Origin: a virus
Length of the DNA stretch: 24,662 nucleotides
Virus record (IMG/VR): IMGVR_UViG_3300042899_000935
Location: 1-24,662 of that record
Direction: 5' to 3' (one strand)
Positions 16,601 to 23,704 of this stretch are shown here, piece after piece (positions within the stretch are counted from its first letter, which is position 1; each line of letters begins with the position of its first letter). A program made the translations under genes and the position numbers. The notes beneath the pieces were generated by a model. That model did not search any database. It saw only the letters and a program-made list of their open reading frames with translations, and had not been told where the DNA came from.

Positions 16601-19600
16601 CTTTCAATTAAGTGTAGGTGTTACCCAAGCAGATGCTGGCGTAAACAACTTAATCCAAGATTTGGGTTATACAAGTTTTGGTGGTATTGGTGAATTTTCT
16701 AACAGAGGGTCTATAGATAGTTTTGTAACCACGCCAAGTTGGGTAGATAATGTTAATAGATTCAGAACGTTAGCTTGGGGTAATACTTATGAATTAAAAG
16801 CTCCGAATGGTTTTACTTCTGAAGAAACAGAAAACTGTAATTTAGCTTATTTATTTTTACATCTACTAAAACCAACACCTTTAGTAACTAGAGGTGTAGA
16901 TAGAGATTTTGATTTACTTTATAATACCACATTAAAATTTGATGAAAATAAATACCCAGCAAAATTATTTTCTATTAAAAATTTTAATATATCAGGAGGT
17001 ATTGTTAAAGTACCTAAAGCTTGGATATTAGCTTTGGGGGCTCAGTTATGGAGATGGAGAAGTTTTGTTGGATGGGATAGTAATAATGGTATTTGGACAA
17101 AACCTTTAAAAGGAGAATCACCAAAAGGATTTGACCCTTTAGCCCAACCTGGATATAATTCTGGTTTTGGTAATTTTAATAAAACTTATGCGGGGATAGA
17201 TAGAAACCAATTTTCAGATTATTTAAATAGAGTTTATAACGGTAACGGTAATTGGGCCTCAAAGATTCAAAAAAGTGTATTTCATGAAAACTATACAAAT
17301 TTTGGGAAAAATTTAAAAACACAATGGGGTAATAATAGTGCATTTGAAATTGGATCTAGAGACGATGTTAAAATTAAAGATGCAAATGGGGGCAATCTTG
17401 GAGAAAGTACTTTTGCTTTTGATTATTACGGGGTTGTTAGTGATTCGGGTAAAGATAATGGTCCGGCTAAATTTTATACAGACAGAATTATTAACCTCGA
17501 TAGTAATAAATATAATTGGGGTAAAGTAAGAAATTTTACAACATCGTTTAATTACCCAAGTCAAACATCAAACAGAGTTAACAGCAGTACATATTATTAT
17601 TCATGGCCTACACAGTATATAGCACCACATCACATACCTTATATACACCCAATAGTATTTTATGACGGAAAACTTAACATTGGAGGACCCGAACAGTACT
17701 CTCTTATAAACCCTTACGCCTTTACTCAGACAGGATGTTACAGATTAGATTACCAAACACTAATGCCTCAAACCCGTTTAGGAAATCCATACTATGAACA
17801 TTTAACCAACAACGCGTCATTTACTGAAAGAAGTCGATTAGCCGACGGTGATTTAGGATTCGTAATTCAAAATTTACCCGATATTGTAAAAAATAAAATA
17901 ATAGAATACTTTACAACGTGGGCTACTAGTGAAGGTGAAGATGGTTGGGGTGGTATATTAAAAATTATTGACCCAGTTCATTTTGCTGAAGGTACGACTC
18001 AAATGAGTACCTATTATGATAATACAACAGAAGCAGATGCTTTAGATGAAAATCTTAATGGTGTAGCCTTTCTTTTAAAAAATGATTCAAACACACAAAG
18101 TGTTGTTGATAAATTATTAGGTACTTCCGTTTATTTAGTTAATTCAACACCTAAAATATGGTACGGTCAAGAAACATTTACAGATGATTTTAGAGTAGAT
18201 AAAGAACTTTTTGAGGCTTATTTGACAGAATTTTGGCTACTAATAAAAGATAATAGAGATGCTGTTATAAAAAACATTACAGATAAAAGTGCTGAAAACG
18301 ATAAAGGATATGGACAATCATCTTTAGAAGATGACGACATTAAATTGTCTTTATATCGTACATTTAAATCAATGACAGATAAATGGATTTCAGCCTCACC
18401 AGGACAGGGCCAACTATTTTTTAATATTTTAGGTAACGGTATTGATAGTAAATGTGGGGGATTTAATGCGGGAGAAAAAGGTGTTTTAGCAGCACATTTC
18501 CAATACGTAAATAGGGTTATGGGTGATATTGGAAATGATGCTGTAATAGACATTACAAAATTAAACCAACTCAAAGACAATATTAAAATCACACTTTACC
18601 AATATATTTCTGATTTATTAACTGAAAACGAATACATGTTTTATCCTTTACCGGCTTATATTAATTTAGCGGCAAAAGGACTACAAGAAAATGATTTGTT
18701 AGATATGTTTAGACCTTCTTTAAATTTTGATAAAGTAAGTTGTGGACCATTATTTTTATCAATGTATGTTGGAGGAAATTCAAGACAATTAAGCTTTCAA
18801 GCGGCCGCTAACTGTTCCGCAGATATTACACCTAATTTTGACAATGATAGTTTTAATTTAAGTATTGAAGGTATTGAAAAACCGGATGAATTTTTAGGTA
18901 CTAGCACTAATAATAGCACACCTGGATTTACAGCATTCAAAGTTGTTTATGGTTTAGAAAACCAAAACCACTTTAAAAATATTCAGTTAGACCAAACAGA
19001 ATTTAGTGAAACCGCAGAATCTTTATTAGTTGTAGATAAGTTGGCCCAACAAGGTGGTACTGACCAATCAACAAAAGGACAAAACTTAAATTCCGTATAC
19101 TTAACACGTTCTTATACATGTACCATGGAATCATTGGGTAACATGATGATACAACCAATGATGTATTTTGATTTGTTTGGTGTTCCAATGTTTAATGGAG
19201 CTTATCTTATAACAGAGGTGAAACACAATTTTAAACCAAATCATGCTACGACTACATTTAAAGGTACAAGACAACCAATTGCAACAATACCTATTGTAAC
19301 AGACGCCGCAGTAGCTATGACACTTACTTTAAAAGATATTAAAGCAAGTACAAATGCCGGTAGTATTACTAACGCTGGTAGTAGTGGTGGTGGTACAGTA
19401 TACTACGGTACAAATGCCGGAACATTCCAAGTTAATGTTGTTGGTGTACAAAAAACAGACATTAAACCTATAGCAGACTTAGTAGCTTCAGTAGAAAGTG
19501 GTACATGTGGGGATAATTACGATTCTTACAATTATTATGATACTTCTTCTGGTAAAAAAGTTTTAAAATCTAGACTTAGATGTAGTGGAGGACCTTTTGA

Positions 19601-20714
19601 TATAGTACCAACTAGTTTAACATTAGGTCAGATAAAAAATTTACAAGCTCAAGGTAAATTATTTGCTGTAGGTAAATACCAAACAATACCGGTAACTTTA
19701 GATAGTATACAGAAAAAATTAAATCTACCTGATTCACAAATTTTTTCTAAAGAAATACAAGAAGAATTTGGTCGACAATTAATATTAAATTCCTCTGTAA
19801 GAAATGGTCTTAGGAGTTGGTGGTATGGTGCTGGTGAAGAAGTTGATTTACAAAAAGCTATCACAGATTTAGCTTTTGAATTTGCGTCATTTCCTAAGTA
19901 TCATCAAACAATTAAATATGTTGGTGTTATTGGTTATAACAGTAATACAACCGCTTACTGTGGTATTGGTGGTAACGGTTGTGTTAATAATAAATTTTGT
20001 GCTTATGATGTCGCAAAAAGATTAATATTAACATATGAAGGTGTTAACGGTAGGAAACCTAAATTTTCTTTAGATAAATTAGATGAGGCGTTGAAAAATG
20101 CACCAACAAAAAACAACCCAGGTTTACTCACATCCCCAATTGACGATAAAGTCGTTAAATGTGAAAAAGGTAGTACGGCTGTTACTTTAAATTCTTCCAG
20201 TACACATGTGATTATGGGTGATTCTGGTGTTTCTACATTAACCAATGTTGTGGGCTTTAGTACACCAGCTTTAAAAAAGATCAGTATCGGATCAAATTGT
20301 GTTGGTAGTGGGGTTAAATTTTTAATCGATTCATTTGAAAAAGACCCAATCTATAAAGACATGACTTATCCTAATGTACAAGTTTTTTATCTTAAAGTAG
20401 GTACAAACGACGCTTATAATACATCAACAGATTCTATAAAACGTATTAAACAACTTAATGATTTAGTAGTAAAACATTTTCCAAATGCTAAAAAAATCGT
20501 ATTACCTGGTACACTAGGGTGGGGTGGTGTGATAAATAAAACAAAAACAAATCAAGATAATTATTACCAAAACTATGTTAATTTAGGTTGGGTTTATGAT
20601 TACCCACAATGTGGTCAAACTTGTGTTAATGTAGGTAGTGATGCTGGAGCTCATAACTCAAAAAATCCGTATTTTGTAGATACGTTAAAAATAATAAACC
20701 AATATCGAGTTTAA
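13647..20714 (+). CDS. Giant baseplate hub protein with muramidase-like and SGNH-hydrolase-like C-terminus
   Basis: This 2355-residue protein follows gp53 as T4 gene 5 does. Near the N-terminus (about 165-230), PYPIFELTLKGYYGRPVKYY and CRAEFVGWSF look like a tube/hub beta-barrel. About 1820-1870 has SYTCTMESLGNMMIQP then FNGAYLITEVKH, typical of hub domains of the gpD/gp27 type. About 1940-2100 looks like a lysozyme/transglycosylase fold: SVESG with candidate catalytic E1950, then LTLGQIKNLQAQGKLFAVGKYQTIP around 1995-2010. About 2185-2355 looks like an SGNH hydrolase: GDS 2191-2193, GTND 2252-2255, and D2332 with H2336. The Asp is 4, not the usual 3, residues before His. The likely role is cell-wall penetration at the tail tip. 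Most of the 230-1800 region is unassigned. Its stop overlaps the stop of the opposite-strand gene. Confidence 0.82.
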   Translation: MSNGNPFQQSDYTPIILNNTGLNTNIKVIDPNPIGQIVPQEDLFIYVSLKAKQKSKSVLTEDQNTTGGKYNLNNDVRGSIEMTVPQQKFGADQLFSNKPFLTTDWTQIGGNPDQAKLGGIGNDFETFGITNVDIEIKSQTVPKVVIDFVDVRGATLFEQGSCSPYGLFFTLPYPIFELTLKGYYGRPVKYYLNLLKFNAKFNSDTGNMECRAEFVGWSFAFLSDTIVSYVTASQYLDQNIYTPNSILEDKYENTWKFYTNPDNPIVDSTETNNPWCKNKVVPERCTTIFDLVKAVKNLQTLDLPDVKGSPEWTELQNLNGLKNYYNNYDDAVQKVFRDLKTLSSEQINSTANGQTNNLFKLVFKTKPCAKGSTVTDNCDTKLRDLIVQYFDKTSGSLASSTSIIKTQKITDSTTGSDIVDVLTDAKADVFNGQPSGVTDKIYNQVGSDFQNIVLFDYGYKNAGGTEYFIDFGYLINGIKEDYQKLNDVITSKKQVVVESLNNIIEERIGFKPSIRNVFTVLLCNTDAFMQILLNIAIKAEQYHLGNTESYKQYISTTNTDNTSSASSTRISANTKGVKPVVYAWPTVYKKDHTPKKGDGKTQGTKEVFPGEDANFSNWVEVRFVEDFITAYIKFLKEIDLINEKKEGRAGFDNYAPLNVLEAPILFSDNPQIYKNISYKGVEVIPKLIGERVFISLDHTHLNWTRLGATNLPLYNWNPFIQGNKINTNLAKILGKVDAWNLLNAQEGSESIKFIQALQPSILGETPEEFINKVKTDLNLETITYTWNNPKGEENIKGSTYIYKPLEGITISDPEAPEPVVIYGDPTKMGVDFLFQIKEESDYNESFQININTDTNLGKDFKTVLDRYSKDLTDRLPTLIGLEKEESPFKIKSEVKPDSKNQSPFFSDARNFIVAGITKYKEGITYDDGAEPTDWWKAGTPSQIKPYLLTYFTVIDTDLANEYQPINIKAYSGYANFLPKTEPNKVFQLSVGVTQADAGVNNLIQDLGYTSFGGIGEFSNRGSIDSFVTTPSWVDNVNRFRTLAWGNTYELKAPNGFTSEETENCNLAYLFLHLLKPTPLVTRGVDRDFDLLYNTTLKFDENKYPAKLFSIKNFNISGGIVKVPKAWILALGAQLWRWRSFVGWDSNNGIWTKPLKGESPKGFDPLAQPGYNSGFGNFNKTYAGIDRNQFSDYLNRVYNGNGNWASKIQKSVFHENYTNFGKNLKTQWGNNSAFEIGSRDDVKIKDANGGNLGESTFAFDYYGVVSDSGKDNGPAKFYTDRIINLDSNKYNWGKVRNFTTSFNYPSQTSNRVNSSTYYYSWPTQYIAPHHIPYIHPIVFYDGKLNIGGPEQYSLINPYAFTQTGCYRLDYQTLMPQTRLGNPYYEHLTNNASFTERSRLADGDLGFVIQNLPDIVKNKIIEYFTTWATSEGEDGWGGILKIIDPVHFAEGTTQMSTYYDNTTEADALDENLNGVAFLLKNDSNTQSVVDKLLGTSVYLVNSTPKIWYGQETFTDDFRVDKELFEAYLTEFWLLIKDNRDAVIKNITDKSAENDKGYGQSSLEDDDIKLSLYRTFKSMTDKWISASPGQGQLFFNILGNGIDSKCGGFNAGEKGVLAAHFQYVNRVMGDIGNDAVIDITKLNQLKDNIKITLYQYISDLLTENEYMFYPLPAYINLAAKGLQENDLLDMFRPSLNFDKVSCGPLFLSMYVGGNSRQLSFQAAANCSADITPNFDNDSFNLSIEGIEKPDEFLGTSTNNSTPGFTAFKVVYGLENQNHFKNIQLDQTEFSETAESLLVVDKLAQQGGTDQSTKGQNLNSVYLTRSYTCTMESLGNMMIQPMMYFDLFGVPMFNGAYLITEVKHNFKPNHATTTFKGTRQPIATIPIVTDAAVAMTLTLKDIKASTNAGSITNAGSSGGGTVYYGTNAGTFQVNVVGVQKTDIKPIADLVASVESGTCGDNYDSYNYYDTSSGKKVLKSRLRCSGGPFDIVPTSLTLGQIKNLQAQGKLFAVGKYQTIPVTLDSIQKKLNLPDSQIFSKEIQEEFGRQLILNSSVRNGLRSWWYGAGEEVDLQKAITDLAFEFASFPKYHQTIKYVGVIGYNSNTTAYCGIGGNGCVNNKFCAYDVAKRLILTYEGVNGRKPKFSLDKLDEALKNAPTKNNPGLLTSPIDDKVVKCEKGSTAVTLNSSSTHVIMGDSGVSTLTNVVGFSTPALKKISIGSNCVGSGVKFLIDSFEKDPIYKDMTYPNVQVFYLKVGTNDAYNTSTDSIKRIKQLNDLVVKHFPNAKKIVLPGTLGWGGVINKTKTNQDNYYQNYVNLGWVYDYPQCGQTCVNVGSDAGAHNSKNPYFVDTLKIINQYRV

Positions 20715-21166
20715 TTTCTTTTTCCACAATAAGGGCCTAAACCACTTTTGATTGATTCAGGAGTGGTTAGTTTTTTTCCACACTTACCACATTTACCTGA
20801 GTGATAAACTTTAACAGTTTTATAACCATTTGGGTTTTTAAAATAATGTTGAAAAAACCATTCAATAACTTTATTAGAAGTGGAAGAAAAACCAATTTTA
20901 CTTTTTGCTGAATGTCTGTACAACTGATTTTTACCACCAAAGTAACTACCTAAAAAAGTATATGAAGATTCATTATCCGAACCTGTTAAAACAGAAACAT
21001 AAAAAATGTCTGATTTAACATCAGAAGTACCCCAACCAGCTTTACGAATACGATATGTAAAACGATTACCTGTTTGTTCATTTACAACAGTAAAAATAGC
21101 TGTACCAGCAAATATAAAATTTTTTAACGTTTCAGAAGTAAGTTCGTGATTGGTTTCTTTTTTCAT
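20711..21166 (-). CDS. DUF6011-type zinc-ribbon protein
   Basis: This is a 151-residue leftward gene. The C-terminal end GKCGKCGKKLTTPESIKSG with GLGPYCG holds C126, C129 and C147 plus H122 nearby. It matches the small DUF6011-like zinc-binding motif (CxxCGxxLtdpeSixrGiGPxCg) found at the ends of many phage and bacterial proteins of unknown role. The first ~115 residues are a basic/aromatic domain (FTYRIRKAGWG; SSYTFLGSYFGG), as seen in proteins that precede such ribbons. A good Bacteroidota promoter sits just upstream, so it is likely expressed independently of the tail operon. Its stop codon overlaps that of the hub gene by 3 bases with no visible terminator. DNA or RNA binding is possible but unproven. 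Confidence 0.78.
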   Translation of the reverse strand: MKKETNHELTSETLKNFIFAGTAIFTVVNEQTGNRFTYRIRKAGWGTSDVKSDIFYVSVLTGSDNESSYTFLGSYFGGKNQLYRHSAKSKIGFSSTSNKVIEWFFQHYFKNPNGYKTVKVYHSGKCGKCGKKLTTPESIKSGLGPYCGKRN

Positions 21167-21187
21167 TTTTATCTCTTATATTTAAAA

Positions 21188-21217
21188 CAAAGATACAAAA
21201 ATGATTATTGTTGGCAA
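21188..21217 (-). promoter_or_regulatory. Bacteroidota-type promoter (TTG-N19-TATCTTTG)
   Basis: On the minus strand TTG (21215-21217) and TATCTTTG (21188-21195) are 19 bases apart, fitting the Bacteroidota sigma consensus TTTG-N19ish-TAnnTTTG. The box ends 21 bases before the ATG of the zinc-ribbon gene. The -33 element lies inside the first codons of the divergent gene at 21201. Confidence 0.6.
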
Positions 21218-21812
21218 TATAATTACAAAAGAAAGTACAACAGGAATACCTAGTAATTTTGGTATTCACGAAACCATACCAACATCCGACACACCCAATT
21301 TAATTATTGGTTGGGAGCTAACAAAAACTTTATGTCCTGAAGCCTCTATTTTAAGAAAAAAAATTAAAGACAATCTTTATTGGACATTTTCACCAACAGA
21401 AAAAAGAAGTGTATTTGAAAATGATTTAAAAAAATATATAGATAAATCTTATAAAGATTATATTAAAAATATAAAATTTTACAATATAGACCCGATAATT
21501 TATAAAATAAATACTATTGATGAATTATTGGGTAAATTAAGTATTGTTGCAGGTGGTTTTACATATTTATATGTAAATAAAGTTGTGTATGTATATCACA
21601 ATTTTATTATTTATTCTATCGACCTTGAATTATTAGATTTTATTGGTTTTGATAGAAAAATAATTTTAAGTTCCTTAAAAGAAACAACAAACTTTTTTGA
21701 AGGTGAGTTAAAAAATTTTAAGAATGAACTTAAATATTTAGATATAAAATATTTGCCATACTTAATAAATAAAGATGCAACAAAAAATATTACTTCTAGC
21801 TTCGTTCCTTAA
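21201..21812 (+). CDS. Unknown conserved-looking phage protein
   Basis: I do not recognise this 203-residue protein. It begins MIIVGNIITKESTTGIPSNF and includes LYWTFSPTEKRSVFENDLKK, followed by a Tyr/Ile/Lys-rich helical second half with alternating hydrophobics (YLYVNKVVYVYHNFIIYSI). It has no signal peptide or clear membrane helix. It diverges from the zinc-ribbon gene and begins a run of closely spaced genes leading to gp32. T4 places genes 59 and 33 ahead of gene 32, so a replication or transcription accessory role is a possible reading, but I see no sequence match to gp59. The next gene overlaps its last 38 bases. Confidence 0.72.
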   Translation: MIIVGNIITKESTTGIPSNFGIHETIPTSDTPNLIIGWELTKTLCPEASILRKKIKDNLYWTFSPTEKRSVFENDLKKYIDKSYKDYIKNIKFYNIDPIIYKINTIDELLGKLSIVAGGFTYLYVNKVVYVYHNFIIYSIDLELLDFIGFDRKIILSSLKETTNFFEGELKNFKNELKYLDIKYLPYLINKDATKNITSSFVP

Positions 21813-22179
21813 GGCTGAAAATCTGGACCCTTTCTTAGATAAAATCAAAAAAAAATTTGGAGTTAAAAAAGAAAATGTTTTTTTCTTTAAAACAGAAGAA
21901 GATTATCTTTTAACTTATAAAATAAATATAGATGTTGAACATAAAATCAATATTAAAAAGGAACTACCCAAAACAATCCAAGTCCATAAAAAAGGTGATA
22001 CTATTTTTACAATTAATGCTTTAAACAAACTTATTGAACAAGAAAGTGGTTTGGGTGGTAACGTTAATTATAAAGAGTATAAAATAGATTGGGAAAAGTT
22101 TAAAAACAAAATTATTTTGTTAAAAGGTGACAATCTTGAGATAAACACAATTGAAAGGATATTTTTATCTGAATCTTGA
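21775..22179 (+). CDS. Unknown small protein upstream of gp32
   Basis: This 134-residue protein starts MQQKILLLASFLKAENLDPF, alternates basic and hydrophobic stretches, then reads IQVHKKGDTIFTINALNKLI and IDWEKFKNKIILLKGDNLE. The fold looks alpha/beta and soluble. The family is unknown to me. It overlaps the previous gene by 38 bases in a different frame, and its TGA merges with the ATATTTATA string before the next gene. Its position among genes leading to gp32 and uvsX suggests a regulatory or replication-accessory function, which is inference from place only. Confidence 0.68.
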   Translation: MQQKILLLASFLKAENLDPFLDKIKKKFGVKKENVFFFKTEEDYLLTYKINIDVEHKINIKKELPKTIQVHKKGDTIFTINALNKLIEQESGLGGNVNYKEYKIDWEKFKNKIILLKGDNLEINTIERIFLSES

Positions 22180-22187
22180 TATTTATA
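22179..22187 (+). promoter_or_regulatory. Possible late-promoter-like element ATATTTATA
   Basis: ATATTTATAATAA ends 14 bases before the ATG at 22202. It is similar to the elements at 4185 and 8342. The first base is the last base of the upstream stop codon. It is only a partial match to TATAAATA. Confidence 0.25.
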
Positions 22188-22201
22188 ATAAAAAAGAAGT
22201 T

Positions 22202-22399
22202 ATGATTACAGATAGAAATAAACAAAAATCTGAAAAAGAAATTAAGTCAAAACTTGATTCTTTTTTATCAAACAACAAACAAGGGTGTCAAGATGAGGAA
22301 TGTTTAATGAACAACCCTGAAGAAATTGTTAAAAGAGAAAATAAGAAAATCATCACAAACGATGGTCGTCAATTATTAAGTGAATATACACAAAGATAG
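22202..22399 (+). CDS. Unknown 65-residue hydrophilic protein
   Basis: This short charged protein begins MITDRNKQKSEKE, has a Cys pair (C29 and C34 within GCQDEECLM), and ends TNDGRQLLSEYTQR. I chose ATG 22202 over the in-frame ATG at 22151 because the latter would overlap the previous gene by 29 bases and add a segment (GYFYLNLDIYN) that runs through the promoter-like element. There is no recognised family. It lies between an unknown gene and the acidic 373-residue gene, all rightward. Confidence 0.6.
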   Translation: MITDRNKQKSEKEIKSKLDSFLSNNKQGCQDEECLMNNPEEIVKRENKKIITNDGRQLLSEYTQR

Positions 22400-22452
22400 T
22401 GGATAGAAAAACTTATATAAAAGAATGGAAAAAAAATAATCCAGAAAGATAA
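22399..22452 (+). CDS. Possible 17-codon micro-ORF (GTG start, TAGTG overlap)
   Basis: The stop TAG of the previous gene overlaps a GTG start (TAGTG), followed by 17 sense codons giving MDRKTYIKEWKKNNPER and TAA. The KEWKKNNPER string resembles the basic repeats at the start of many HNH endonucleases, so this may be a relic rather than a working peptide. It has no independent support. Confidence 0.2.
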   Translation: MDRKTYIKEWKKNNPER

Positions 22453-22463
22453 AATAAACACAT

Positions 22464-23585
22464 ATGAATAAATTAAGCGAAGATTTAAAAAGACATAGAG
22501 AACTTCTTGGTTACGATCCAACTAAAGGTACAACTACCTTAACTGAAGTGAGAAGACATACCTATACCATGGATGAGGAAAACACTGATTATGCTGACGA
22601 AGAAGAAACCGAAACAGAAGAAACTGAAACTGAAGAAGGTGAAGACAATCCAGATTTTGATTTTGGTGGTGAAGAGGGAACTGAAGAAGAAGGTGGGGAA
22701 GAAGAAACAGATGATGAGTTTGGAACCGCTGATGAATTCAGTGCGGTTGATGATATTGAATCTGAAGAAGATTCTGATACAGAAGAAATTGATGTTACTG
22801 ATATTGTAAAAAGAGCTGACGATGCTAAAGGTTACGCTGAAAAGGCTGTAACAGCTGCTGAAGAAGGTAAAAACATGATTCAAGATTTAATGACTAAATT
22901 TGAGGCATTACAAACATCTCTTTCCAAAATAGATACGGTATCCAATGAAATCCAATCAATGAAAAAAGATATCCAATCTCAAAGGCCAAAAGAAAAATTA
23001 GAATTACGTTCTTTAGACTCATATCCTTTTAATGTAAAACTTACTGATTATTGGAATGATGAGAAAATAAAAGCTAATTACGAGATTAATGGCGGAACAC
23101 CTGATGCTGAAAGTCCAGATGGTGAAGTTAAGGTTTGGAAATTAGACCCAAATGAAGCTAAAGATTTTAGTACTGTTGATATTAAAAAATCTTTTGTTCC
23201 TGAGTCAAAATCTAAAAAAAAGGTTTTAACTGAGAATTTAATTCTAAATAGTAGACAACAAACACAGTTTATTGATTTATTAAAAAATGAATTACCACAT
23301 GAGTATAGAATAATGGTTGGTGGAATGACTGAAAGTGGTATAGATTTTTATGATATAGAAAAGGATGGTGGTAAACATGTTTCACTAACCTTAAACGATG
23401 TCAACAGTCCAGAACAATACATAACTCTATTTAGAATGGATGAATGGGATGAAGATTTTTTAGGTGATTACAAAAAGATTGGATCTTCAGTAGAAGAAAT
23501 CTTTTACAACGTTAAAGATAATTTGATTAGAGATATTAAAAAATCTTTTGTTCCTGAGTCAAAATCTAAAAAAAGAAGAATTTAA
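22464..23585 (+). CDS. Unknown acidic protein with duplicated KSFVPESKSKK tail
   Basis: This 373-residue protein starts MNKLSEDLKRHRELLGYDP and contains TTTLTEV (a possible L-x-E cleavage site at 27-29). A very acidic Glu/Thr/Asp region follows (about 38-115, with TETEETETEEGED). Then comes a coiled coil (about 120-170), a short linker domain, and a C-terminal domain from about 255 (NSRQQTQFIDLLKNELPHEY). The sequence DIKKSFVPESKSKK occurs twice, at about 239-252 and at the C-terminus, encoded by an exact 43-base repeat. No family is recognised. The acidic-linker/coiled-coil layout fits a virion-internal or scaffold-like protein, or an acidic DNA mimic, but nothing decides it. A strong terminator follows, so it ends the transcript before gp32. 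Confidence 0.72.
   Translation: MNKLSEDLKRHRELLGYDPTKGTTTLTEVRRHTYTMDEENTDYADEEETETEETETEEGEDNPDFDFGGEEGTEEEGGEEETDDEFGTADEFSAVDDIESEEDSDTEEIDVTDIVKRADDAKGYAEKAVTAAEEGKNMIQDLMTKFEALQTSLSKIDTVSNEIQSMKKDIQSQRPKEKLELRSLDSYPFNVKLTDYWNDEKIKANYEINGGTPDAESPDGEVKVWKLDPNEAKDFSTVDIKKSFVPESKSKKKVLTENLILNSRQQTQFIDLLKNELPHEYRIMVGGMTESGIDFYDIEKDGGKHVSLTLNDVNSPEQYITLFRMDEWDEDFLGDYKKIGSSVEEIFYNVKDNLIRDIKKSFVPESKSKKRRI
23178..23220 (+). repeat. 43-bp exact direct repeat, copy 1
   Basis: Identical to 23532-23574 and separated from it by exactly 354 bases (118 codons), so both copies are read in the same frame as DIKKSFVPESKSKK. After this copy the frame continues as KVLTEN. Confidence 0.93.
23532..23574 (+). 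repeat. 43-bp exact direct repeat, copy 2
   Basis: Identical to 23178-23220. Here the repeat forms the protein's end, followed only by RRI and the stop codon. Confidence 0.93.
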
Positions 23586-23608
23586 TTATAAAAATAAAAA
23601 AAATAAAG

Positions 23609-23631
23609 AGGGGGCTAGTCCCCCTTTTTTT
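23609..23631 (+). terminator. Strong intrinsic terminator before gp32
   Basis: AGGGGG (23609-23614) pairs with CCCCCT (23620-23625) around CTAGT, followed by six T's. It separates the acidic-protein transcript from the gp32 transcription unit. Confidence 0.88.
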
Positions 23632-23661
23632 GTTTACTAACACCAAATTATTTATTATACT
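23632..23661 (+). promoter_or_regulatory. Possible T4-early-like promoter for gp32
   Basis: GTTTAC (23632-23637), the T4 early -35 sequence, is followed after 18 bases by TATACT (23656-23661). It lies just past a terminator and 43 bases before the gp32 ATG, in a place where a promoter is needed. The match uses an E. coli-type consensus, whereas the host appears to be Bacteroidota, so it may be chance. Confidence 0.3.
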
Positions 23662-23704
23662 TGAGTTAAGTATTTTAAGTTAAACAATTTAAACAAAAAA
23701 CAAA

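Noticed and set aside
1568-21812. Both overlapping gene pairs (1129/1568 and 21201/21775) overlap by exactly 38 bases
   Set aside because: No sequence similarity between the overlaps; treated as coincidence.
22151-22201. Upstream in-frame ATG for the 65-residue protein
   Set aside because: It would overlap the previous gene by 29 bases and run through the AT-rich ATATTTATA element; ATG 22202 has a normal A-rich leader.
22539-22883. Reverse-strand frame rich in Phe/Ser opposite the acidic gene
   Set aside because: It is the complement of Glu-rich GAA/GAT codons; no independent gene signal.
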